Source: Hypomesus transpacificus (Eukaryota; Chordata; Actinopteri; Osmeriformes; Osmeridae). Taken from it: a stretch of DNA of 64,000 bases. Each line of letters begins with the position of its first letter. Position 1 is the stretch's first letter. The notes beneath the pieces were generated by a model. The model did no database searches. It saw only the letters and a list, made by a program, of their open reading frames with translations, and had not been told where the DNA came from. Made by a program: the position numbers and the translations under genes. This document shows positions 32,452 to 43,001 of this stretch, piece after piece. The stretch is taken from contig NC_061065.1 in assembly GCF_021917145.1 (NCBI RefSeq), positions 12,335,412-12,399,411 of the forward strand, given 5' to 3'.

Positions 32452-35400
32452 CTACATGGTTGATACTGCAAAATCAGCCATCTTCATATCTCCAAGCAGC
32501 TCAGTAAGGACGGATACAGAAGGCTTGTCTCGAGGGTTGAGAATGGTGTGAAAGAACTTGCTCCAGAAAGCCTTACTGTGACCACTACAAAAAAAAAGAA
32601 CAAAGTCAAATTATTAAGGTAGAATCTACCATCTGAAAAATAGAAATTAAGTTGTGCTTTTATTTATTTTTAATAAAAATACAGAATACTTTTCAGTACC
32701 TGGGGTGTGCTTCACTATACTCCTCCACAGTGTACTCTGGGCCATCCTTGACTAGATGCATGCTTTTCTTGGTTAGCATAGTATAGATGGTCTCAGCAAT
32801 GCCCACGAGGTCCACCTTCCAAAAGACAAATGTTGAGGACATTTTTTTGTATTTGTTTCTTACCGGTTTTTGAATGCCTGACTGAATATTTCGACATTTC
32901 TGACTGCTGTTAAACTATACCAGGCAGTACCTGGTAAGGGCTGGCAGAGGGCGCTAGCAGACCCCGAGTGATGTACGCCTGGGCTGCAGGGAGGTGTTCC
33001 ACTGTCGTGATATCCCTTTGTAGCTCCAGGTCCAGTGAGTTGGATAAGTCCAAGGCCACAATACTCTCATGGTCATCTTCAGACAGACTCTGACTGTTAA
33101 CATAAAGAAATAATGACATAGAAACATTGTGTGATGACAAGAACACACTGATGGTGGACTTGGGTGAATTACTATGACTACCGTGTAGGCATGAGTGTGA
33201 CGTCTGAATGGGTGCAACTTAATGAATCTAGTGATGAGTCAAATCAGTCCACTCCACATATAGGAAACAGGAGGACAAAGAGAGCATGTGGAGTGTGACT
33301 GAATTACTCCAAGATAGTCACGAGATGTGTTCCTAGGTGATGCTACATGATACAACTGGTGTGTATGTGTGTGTGTGTGTGTGTGTGCGTACCTCAGGCT
33401 GAAGAGCAGTGTGTCTGGGCTGAGGACTCCGTGGACCAGGCTGCTTGAGTGCATGCGTCTGACCAGCTCCACCAGCCCCATGGCCAGCGACGCCAAGCAG
33501 CGCTCGTTGGACCACAGCTCTGACATCTATGTCGGAAGAGATCATTCAGTGACACCACGGAATGGCTCCCAAACGGCATTTAAAAAAAATCTGGTTCTGA
33601 TTAACAGCAGTCAAGCACTTGAGGGCTCACTTGACCTAGTTTCAGAACAGTGAAATGAGGAATTCTGAATTCTTAGAGACACCTCAAAGTCCCTAAATAC
33701 TTTTTAGGACTCAATATGACCTTGGTTCCGACATTTCAGATACTACCCCTAGAGTTTTGCATGTGATCAGTTTCATCGTGTAATGTCCCCGCCAACTACA
33801 CTGAATGGACCTTGATGGGGAAATATTGTGGTCTAGTCATGAGGGGGAGAGGGAAGAAGAGAGTGACATGGCGACGTCTGACCTGCAGAGCGTAGGCCTT
33901 GTGGACAGTGATGCAGCCGTCCTGGAATAAAAAGTGCCGTCCGGGGTCGTAGGCGGGCGCCTGGGGTTCCTTCGCCAGGCGCTCCCTCAGCCGCGAGGAG
34001 ATGTAGAAATCCCAGGGTGCCGTGCTTCGCTCCACCTGGCGAAAGTGACATCATCAAAAGGGCATTAGGACATGACGTCGACTTGTCCGTGTACAAACGC
34101 ATACGAGCATGTATATCAGTTGTTCCCTCTGGGAAGGGAAGTAGCTGGATGGTAAAGTGTGCGCGCATAGTTTTTGAACTTTCGTTTGAGAGGGTTTAGT
34201 TAGTCAAGGCCGCTTGTCAAACCCCATATTACCTTGATGGTTACGTGTTCCCCGCACTGTCCAGAGTAAATGGAAAAGTTATCACGCTCCAGAATCTTGG
34301 AAGACACGAAAAAGGTCTCATTCCCTTCAAAAGAAAAGAATACATTATACAGAATACCTGAGAACACAAATTAAAACTAAATTAATTTATTTAAACTACT
34401 ACACACCAATATAATTTGAATGTATCTACGCTAACTGGTGTGATTATTCCTGTTAATCGACATGTAAATGTGATTCAGAGGTTGAATTACCGAGGAAGAG
34501 CACCTCATCCTCTTCAACCATGGGCAGAGCACCTGGCTCTGAATGGTAGTTTGGGAAGGCTCTGAGATCAAACTGCTTAAGCAGCTGAAGCCTCGTGTTT
34601 AAACTGCAGGGGTCTTCTGGTGGACTGTGGACTGACAAAATCAATGTTCAGTCTGAACATGTTATACTGTATGTATAATCGAAAAAGGATATTCACATCC
34701 TATGAAGAAATTTTGATGTTTTATGGCTTAGACACTGACTGATAACGGTCTGGTTCATGATCTCCAGGTCAGCCTGGCTCTCCTCAAGCCTGCTGAGGTG
34801 GTTCATGGCCTTCCCTTCTGACTGGACACCCAGCAAAGAGGCACAGGCTTTGGAAGACACCATGGACGCCTCAAGGGCAGCTTCCTGGATGGGGCTACAA
34901 AACAGAATTCAGGCCCGAGAACAGTTTGTGCAAGTAGTATGGTGGACTGAAAGTCAATATCAATGTGCAACATAAGCACAATCAAATATACTTCGGCAAG
35001 TTTTTCCTAAAGTGGATTTAAACAGTACTCGTTGAGTGCACAGCGAAGTATACCTTAACGTCTTCCTGCTGTCTACTTCAGGTTGAGGAGTCCCCACATT
35101 TACGGCCGTGTCACGGATGTCCTTCGTCAGACTGCCAGTGTTTGGCAAACTCATTCTATGTCCCAGTGTGCCGGTGTAGGGGGTGGATGCCATTTTGTTG
35201 GCCAGTGCAAAGTCGTTTGTGTCATCGGGGCTGGCACACAGGGTCTTGTTGTTGTGGCCGTACACGATGGCCTCGTCAGTCAGGGTCTCCGTTTTCTCCG
35301 GAAAGCTCTGCGATTGGAAAAAAAGGTGTTGGTGAGGCTTTGTACATTGTGGAATAGTTTCTTTTTTGTATTCAGCCATTTCCATTTCAGTTGAGGAAAA

Positions 35401-38400
35401 CACACACACACACACTATGTACTGTAACAACCGATTACATGTTTCCATTAGTTCACTACCAAAAACAAGCACTAACCTTTGACATCTGGGCCTGTTCATT
35501 CAGAGGTACTTTGCCATCTATCAGAAGAAAATATACAAGTCATTAATGAGTGGAACATCAACTGCACAAGGCTAAATGTTCAAGGCTTGCCAAAGTGTAA
35601 GTGTGTGTGTGTATTTTACAGTTTTACCCTTACTACGGGGGTACTGAATCCTTATACTCATAGCATTTTCTCCAAGCGGATAGAAAACATCATCTAAAAA
35701 TGAAAAGGCAAAGATCCAAACTGAACGGTTAAACTTTCCCCATCTAGTGACAAACTTTGCAAAGATACAAATTAGTATAGTCACTGTCATTTTAGACAAA
35801 AATATCTATGGAGGGGATCATTTTATACACACACTGTTTAAAAAAGCACATACCTGTGGGAGCAGCATTTTGACATAAATTAGAGTTCCTGTAAAATGTA
35901 AAAACTGGAATAAATCATACTCATCTTGTACATGCAAAACTGTGTGATTATTAAGAAACAGACATGTCTTATGCATTTCCCATGCATATTCTGTTATTCA
36001 AACCTTTTTCAAATGCACATAAAATAGTCTGAATTACTCAAATTAGCATAAACCTCATACCCAGATGAGCCAGATGGAGAATCCACAAAGATTTGGAAAG
36101 GCTGTTGAGTAGATGAACCTGATCCCGGCTCTGCAGCTGGCGTATGGGAACTCTCCTCCTCGATAGTGACATCCTGACCAACCGAGAAAAAGTGAAAGTT
36201 ACTAAGGAGTAGCAACTTTCAAAAGTAAAAAGAGTCTGGACGTGTTTTGCCAGTAATTGTAAACGTGTGTACCGCCGTTAGATGTGTGCAGTGAAGCGTT
36301 TCTGAGAAGCCTGGGCCACTTGCCTGTGGATGCTGTGCGTGTTGAGACTTCCTAAGTTGAAGGTCCCTCTGCTTTGCTTCAATCTTCTGCTTCAGGTCCT
36401 CCTCCACTTTGCTCAGGTGGTGGAATTTTTCTATTGTTTGGAAACGGGTGGATGGACAACAATACCAAAGCTCTTATTGGGTGTTAGGAAACTAACAATT
36501 CTCAAACTGTACATTTGAACAGGCTTCCATTTTCAGCATCTTTAGGAAAATATGTCATTTGAATCAGGTGTGTTGGAAGAACGAAATAACTAAAACATGC
36601 AGGGCAGGAGGGTCCGTGAGAACCAGGATGAAGGACCACCGGTTTAAGACATCTTTAACATCATGTGCAACTGTAAGAATTGCTTACATTCCCAAATTAC
36701 TTTGCGACTCTAAACAATGACAAGACAAGACATCAGGCACGGCACAGCTTCTTCAGTCTGTAGTTTTGAACCGTATAGCATATTCCCTGTGTTTAATGTC
36801 TACCGTCAAGGCCTCGACTTATGCACTTGTAGTAGCGCTGGGCACGCAGCTCCTCAAAGCTCAACTCGATCACGCCGCTGTGGATCAGCTCCTTGCAGTA
36901 CATGCTCTGCTCCTTGGCTCCTCCCGCCACTTGCGACTGCGTCTGTTGCTTGGGCTGGCACTCCAGGGCGGACTCCTCCTTAGCGGGCCGCAATGTAAAC
37001 AGGTCCATGTTCACTTCTGGGTCTCTCTTATGCGCAGCCCTGCAGCCAATCGGGAGAGGAGGATGAGAAGGTGAAATGGCGGCTCTGGCAGATGTTGTGA
37101 GGTCCAGAAGCCATCTCTGAAGCCAAAGTTCCATTGTTTTTGCGGCAGTTAGAGATGAAGAGGCGATAAACATCTTCGATCAAATGATCCTGATCAATCT
37201 TCAAAATTCAGTGCTTACTAGTGTCAAACACATACAATTCCAGACTACTTACACTGATGGCATCTGGTCACCTTCTACATAATGCTGGAAACTGTTCTTG
37301 CTGGGAGGGGCCTCCACACTGGAGCATCCAATCTGCTGGGAATCAAGAGGGAAGTTTCCTACTGAAAATGCCTCAATTCCAAGCAAAATGTTCACGCCAA
37401 TACAGATTGACCACATACAATACTAGACAATATCAAAAGCAGGGGAAGGAGAAGACACTGGTTAAAACAGATGTGTGTCTACATGGAGCCAAACTTTGAC
37501 ATTGATCCAATTCTGAGGCACAAGTTCATGTTCTCCAGCCCCTGGAAGAGGGAGGCATCGTCTATGGTTCCATTTTTGGGGCTAATGCCACATAGGAACC
37601 CACCTGGTTCTCATCAAATATTGCCATTGGGGCATTCTGACTGCTGCGGGTGTCTTGTTTGTCAAGTCCTCCAGACTGGCCTATCACAGAAAGAAAAACA
37701 AACTCAGCATAATCTCTAGTTGCTTGACAAAACAGTATTTTTTGGTTAAATGTTTCATTTTACAGTGAAGTCTACCGCTTCAGATTGGTTTACATTGACA
37801 AGTCCACTATGAGCCCCATTCAAATGGCTCTCCTACTAAAGGCCTTACCTCTGTTCATGGGGGCAACAGACCTTTTCCCTCGCCGGGGTCTCAGGTCAAC
37901 CAGACACCTAGGTGGCGTTTCCTCCTCCTGGGCTCCCTTAGCTACACCTTCCTTGGCATGACAAGATGCCCGGTCTTGCAGCCCCCTAAAATCCACCATG
38001 ACAAATAACACATGAACCCTGATATGGTACGCAGGTCTTTCACCGGTCACATATTGTAGTGTGGTAATGCATAATATGATATCAATACTGTACACAGCTG
38101 CTTATTCAACATAATACACAATTCCATACCTAGGCCAAAGAATGAATACTAACGAAGACATATGAAGCACGTGTCAGCATTAGACATATTGATACATTAT
38201 AGACACACGTACTTGTGGTACTGTCGTAGTTTCTCAACGGGCTGGGCACCCGACTTCAGCCCATTTTGCAAGACGACGTCCGCCTTCTGGTAGTCGCCGT
38301 GCTTCTCGTACTCCTCAGACCAGGCTATGTAGAAGGCAGCTCGGGTAACCCCAATCCCCTGAGCCTGCATGTAGCTGTAGGTGTTCTCTGGCCCTGTGCT

Positions 38401-39475
38401 GTTCTGTGCCTGCACCACACAACATGATGTGGAGGGGGTCAGTATAACAGTTCATTGCTCTTGCAAATTTGGGTCATTCTGCTTTACGTGCCAGCTAATG
38501 ATTGGGCTGAGGAACACTGCAAAAACGTTAGTTTACAAATGCGTCAGTCCACCTAGATTGCATTTATGAATAGATAACTGTATGTTGACTGTAATGTTTT
38601 TTGGCTATAGAAGCCCTAATACTATAGTTGTCACAATACACAATGAGAATAGTTATATCCTTGTATTCTTAATGTACCATGTCACCACTCACCAGTTTTA
38701 GCCAGATGTCAACATAGCGAGAATCGTCAGAGTATCTCTCGTCATCCACAAACAACTGCACTGCCCTTTCCAGCAGGTCTGTTAGATTGCTCTCTTTACT
38801 TCCCTGAGGGTATGCATGTGCTGTCCATCTTATATACCTAAAACATAACATTCAAAGACAGACATTGTCAAATATCAAATGGCATTTAGTATGTGGTCCT
38901 GGAGTTGTATTTGCACGGTCTCTCACCTGTCCCATACATCAAGCGGGTCACCCCCAGTGTACATGCAGAGTTCCCATTCAAATGCCCTGAGGCAGAAAAT
39001 GCAATGTTAACAACAATCACATAACAACTACGCTTTAATCTACAGCAGAGCTGGCTTAATCTTTTCCTAGAGATCATCTTCCTGTAGGTTTTAACTCCAA
39101 TCTTAGGCTACATAACCATGATTCAGCTTGTTTACTTGCTAGTAAGTTTAAGGTTGCATGTTCGATTCCTGACTGTGCAAAATGAAGTTGTGTCCTTGAG
39201 CAAGGCACTTCACCCTACTTGCCTCAAAGCGTCTGCTAAATGACTAAATGTAAAGTAATATGTATACAATATAGTTAAACTACAATCCATGGATGGTCGG
39301 GTTGCTTGAGGTCTCTATGGTAGCAAACTGTGAATAACATAAATGTCTTAACATACTGCCTCTGTTTTGTAGCTGCATGCCTGGCTTCTTCTTGTAGTGC
39401 AGTGACACCCCGTCCTTCTCCTGATGGCAGCATGTTTTCTTTGTAGAATTCCCATTCTGCCCCACCCTCTGCCAT
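32452..39475 (-). CDS. bub1b: Mitotic checkpoint kinase-like protein BubR1
   Basis: Spindle assembly checkpoint protein: part of the mitotic checkpoint complex that inhibits APC/C-Cdc20, and a kinetochore protein. Coding exons (minus): 39357-39475, 38927-38986, 38693-38837, 38213-38409, 37849-37985, 37604-37680, 37253-37335, 36819-37039, 36324-36430, 36061-36173, 35854-35888, 35628-35693, 35477-35517, 35054-35307, 34740-34894, 34491-34631, 34233-34324, 33883-34035, 33393-33526, 32931-33093, 32700-32815, 32452-32584. Phases agree throughout and give 913 aa (human 1050). N-terminal KEN box at 12-14; TPR-like domain about 40-175; GLEBS (Bub3-binding) about 315-340 (MYCKELIHSGVIELSFEELR); kinase-like domain from about 650. 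VTIK and PWDFY are kept, but the catalytic loop reads VHGVLSP (764-766 HGV) and DFG is LDLS, so it looks inactive. The exon ending at 36324 uses a GC donor. The ATG lies two bases after an acceptor, so an untranslated exon precedes it. The donor at 36818 is the least certain junction. Confidence 0.93.
33366..33387. repeat. (GT)n microsatellite in a bub1b intron
   Basis: GT run that ends within a few bases of the donor site at 33392 of the exon coding for the kinase-like catalytic loop. On the transcript it is a CA-rich stretch just inside the intron; CA repeats at that place can bind splicing factors such as hnRNP L (family knowledge). Confidence 0.8.
39132..39255 (+). mobile_element. tRNA-derived SINE in bub1b intron 1, plus orientation
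   Basis: AAGGTTGCATGTTCGATTCC (B box), GTGTCCTTGAGCAAGGCACT, CACCCTACTTGCCTC and the tail AAAGCGTCTGCTAAATGACT identify the same family as at 4324 and 26117. It lacks part of the middle body and inserted antisense to bub1b, within the first intron of the modelled coding region. Confidence 0.7.
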
Positions 39476-39952
39476 TGCTGTAACAGTAATAAATCACATA
39501 AGAGTTACAATTAGCACACTTGGAAAGCCAATAAGTAACCATTAAGTAAAACATTAAGCTGGTAGTCCCTATACGGCTGATTGGTACATTAACAACCTAG
39601 CAAGGTAGAGCTAGTTCTAGCTAGCTAGAAAATGTATACATTCACATTTTGTTAGAGCCATGTAGCGTTAGTTAGCTAGCTGGGCTACCACGAACACTGA
39701 CATTTACTGTTTACTAAAAATCGTGGAAACAACGTAATGTCAAGTACTGTAGTCTAGATAAATTAATCCAGAGAGTGCTTGCAAAACTTGTCAAGCTACT
39801 ATACAAATACGTAGCATACTATACAGCTAGGTTAACCAGTTTGTCAGCAGACAGCACTGCAGACGACTCAAACGACATGCAATCATCACAGTACTGCCAG
39901 TGCATAACGTCCAGCTAGAACAACTTTTGCTTGGATAAAAATAACCACTTAC

Positions 39953-40064
39953 CGTTTCCCTGTAAATATAGAACTAGTGAATACACTACTTCTATGAAAA
40001 ATATATTTCTTACTTTGACTGGCTTTTTCACGGAGGTCTGTAAATAAATTTCAAATCTACCGCT
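39953..40064 (-). promoter_or_regulatory. bub1b promoter with CDE/CHR-like element and first-exon donor
   Basis: On the minus strand AGCGG, a 4-nt spacer (TAGA) and TTTGAA lie at 40050-40064. This is the spacing of the tandem CDE/CHR site bound by DREAM/MuvB complexes, which restricts expression to G2/M. Downstream, GGGAAACG followed by GTAAGT gives a splice donor at 39952, and the ATG exon starts right after an acceptor at 39478. This supports a short untranslated first exon. A second possible donor (CAAA then GTAAGA) lies near 40011. There is no TATA box at the expected place. Confidence 0.6.
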
Positions 40065-40438
40065 CCTTAAAAACGATTGGATGGATTTCAATTCCGGTTC
40101 ACTTGATTAAAATCTTTCAAAATAAAGGTTTGACATTTTAATCGTTGGCAGGTACAAAATATCAAAATCCCCACCAGAAAAGTAGTTTTAGACACCGTTG
40201 CAAATTGTTTCCACCTTGATTTTTATACATTTATGCTTGAAAATTGTTGCTATTCAAGGTGGTCCGGATAACTTTTATGAAAAACATTTTAGTTAAAAAG
40301 TATATCTTGCTGCTACCGAATTCCCACGGAATGATGACTCTGTACAGATCAACTCATGCTCTTATTCTGAAGGCAAATTAGTAACGTTTATGGCAAGCCG
40401 TTATTATGTCTGCGGTTTTAACATTTTATTCCTAAAAA

Positions 40439-41131
40439 CGTACTAGTCACTATTTTGAAGTTACTAGTACTTATTCTTTAGTTACTAGTAACTATTGGAT
40501 TAGTTACTAGTATCTATTCCCGTTTTACTAGTAACTTTTCATTAGATACTACCTATTTTTTTGTTACTAGTAACTAATCCAATTCTTACTAGTATCTATT
40601 CCTGTTTTACTACAGTAGTAACCTTTTATTAGACACTATTACCTATTCTTTAGTTACTAGTAACTAATCCAATAGTTACTAGTATCTATTCCCGTTTTAC
40701 TAGCAACAAATTGCACAATTTTACAATTGTATTCTATGGGGCTCTTCTTTACAGATATCTACTATTTGTTTCCAACTATTATCTATTCCAATAGTTACTA
40801 GTATCTATTCCTGTTTACTTGTAACATTTCATTAGATACTAGTACCTATTTTTTAGTTACCAGTAACTAATCCAATTCTTCCTAGTATCTATTCCCATTT
40901 TACTAGTAACATTTTAAATTTTACTATCAAGTAGTAATTTTTACCCGTCATAAGCAACGACGAGTAAAAAATGCAATTCTTACTAGTAAGAATAATAATG
41001 GTACTAGTAACAATTGTAAAAGTTACTAGTAACTAAATAATAGTTACTAGTATGTAATTAAAAGTTACTAGTAAAATGGGAATAGATACTAGTAACTATT
41101 GGATTAGTTACTAGTAACTAAAGAATAGTTA
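40439..41131. repeat. Tandem and inverted TTACTAGTAA repeat block
   Basis: About 690 bp built from the palindromic core TTACTAGTAAC. In the left part, units of about 90 bp recur (for example from 40474, 40563 and 40654): core, AATCCAAT or its inverse ATTGGATT, core, ATCTATTCCCGTTTTACTAG. The right end (about 41060-41130) is the reverse complement of the left end (about 40470-40540), so the block is a foldback structure. A perfect-but-one hairpin (TTTTTACCCGTC / GACGAGTAAAAA) sits near 40937-40972. Nothing in it is coding. It begins about 375 bp upstream of the bub1b CDE/CHR site. Confidence 0.85.
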
Positions 41132-43001
41132 AGCATGGCCATGGGTAAAAACATTAGCCATGTCAGATGGCCCTGGCCCATTGTAATCAGTGATTTATTT
41201 TGTACTTCTTCAAAAATAGGCCTACATATCCAAAAGCATTACTTAAATACAAAAGTATGTGTCATTTTAAGCAAATGTGTGTTTTGTCATAGTCTGTCTG
41301 GTTTATGATTGAGAACATGTCCCACTTTCCACTTGCATGAAACACCTTAATCAGTACCAGTTATTAAATATCATACTTTTATGAAGTCAGTCTAATTTGT
41401 ACTATAAAAATGATGAAGTCAGTCCACCCTGTAATGCATATAATTGTACATTACAAAAACCGAAGAGATTCCTGTTAGGGAAGTTCAGAGCGAGTGGACC
41501 CAATGCAGGAGAAACCGGCAGGCAGGGTGAAAAGAACTAAGATTTATCTAACTCAAAAAAGGGGTAAAAATTGAATAAAAGGATTTCCGTTGAACTTGAC
41601 TTGACCAGGCCACTAGTGAAAATTCCTGCAAAGTAAGCCTTTGACTTTACAAATTAAATCTCACAGTCGCTTCGTACAGTCCAGTCCAATTACTTTGGTG
41701 TAGGGACAGTATGCTGCTGTGTCAGGTGTGACAGCTTCCTCCTCCTCGGCCGTTAATTAAGTGGATACACCTGGGCCGGGGTGTCTATCCCCTTTAAGAG
41801 GACGTCGGAAGCAGAGAGAAGATCCTTCCCTTTGTCCGCAACACGTTTTTGACCTTTGACCTTTTTGCACTCCATTTTCCTAATCAGCGGATAATGCGGT
41901 GGTGTATGTTTTTGCAGGGGTTTAATTTGGACGTGCGCCACATCAAGGGGAGGGACAATGTGGTGGCTGATGCTCTGTCGCGTGCCCAAGTCCCTTAGGT
42001 TTGTTTACGTGTGTGTGCGCTGTCTCTTTTTGCTGCTCCTGCCTGTTTCCCCCCCCTCTTTTTTTTTGTTCTGTTCCAGACTCTGGGCTGCTGGTGCGGA
42101 TATGAGAAAGAGAGACAATAGAGCCCTTTCAGCCTATAAATCCATGTAGGGGTCAACCTCAAAGGTATGATATAGTAATGTGGACAGAGGCCAGCTGACC
42201 AAGGGTCAATTAGACAGTACAGTATGGTGATCCACACAACATTAGTTTAAAATAAGTTTTTACAGAACAGTTGAAGGTATACATAAACCAGTGATGATCA
42301 TTTAAATGAATGTACTTTTTATTAATGGTATATCCTAAAAACAAAAACCTAACCTTGCACAAAATGTTATTGACCATATGTTTTATACTAATCCCTTCTG
42401 TTAGATACAGACTTGTTCTAGAGGACTGGTATGTTTGAAATCGACACCCATAACTATATTTGCTAGAACATTGATCTCTATGTGTTGAAGGTGATTTCAT
42501 CACAATACAAAATAAACAAGGGGCTGCAAATAATATCACATCTTCACAATTCCAGTATTCACATCCACACCAGAAAGATAATCAGTGACATTAAATGATA
42601 TAACAGACGGGTAAATCTCTGATCCAATGCATCTTCTCAGGGAACCACTGAAATATAATGTAATTTCTATTCTGCATGATTTTGTTTGACTTGACGTTGT
42701 GAGAATCTACTGTTTCTAATATTATTACTGTTCACATGTTGTTGGTCACATTTTACAACTTTATTCATGCTAATTTTGTTTGTGTGTGATAGAGGTTCCT
42801 CTGTCCCAGTGCTAGTCCCCACACTGCACCACTGAAACTACATAGTGTGTTATGAAGATCCTTTGATCTTCTGGTAAACTATTATCACAACTGCCCAGTT
42901 TGAAGTGGACCCATGTGGCTGTAGGCCCATGTAGCCTCAGCTAGTTGTTGGTGTGAAGGAAGATGTGGCCTGTGTACATTGTCTCTGCCTCACAGGATGA
43001 T
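41132..43001. other. Region between the TTACTAGTAA block and the PPP1R14 gene
   Basis: Contains the gypsy remnant at 41879-41998 and flanking sequence of retrotransposon character: a GGACCCAATGCAGG motif near 41497 and a purine-rich stretch. The 42000-43000 part is AT-rich, and I see no gene in it. Its right end should hold the 3' UTR of the PPP1R14 gene; TAAATC directly after the stop gives an overlapping AATAAA at its very end. Confidence 0.5.
41879..41998 (+). mobile_element. Ty3/gypsy LTR retrotransposon remnant (end of RNase H region)
   Basis: A short frame reads NQRIMRWCMFLQGF, then LDVRHIKGRDNVVADALSRA, then a stop. The pattern RW...LQ.F...VRHIKG..N.VADALSR is the standard end of the reverse-transcriptase/RNase H part of gypsy-type pol. 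No further pol, gag or LTR could be read nearby, so this is a fragment and not active. Confidence 0.8.
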
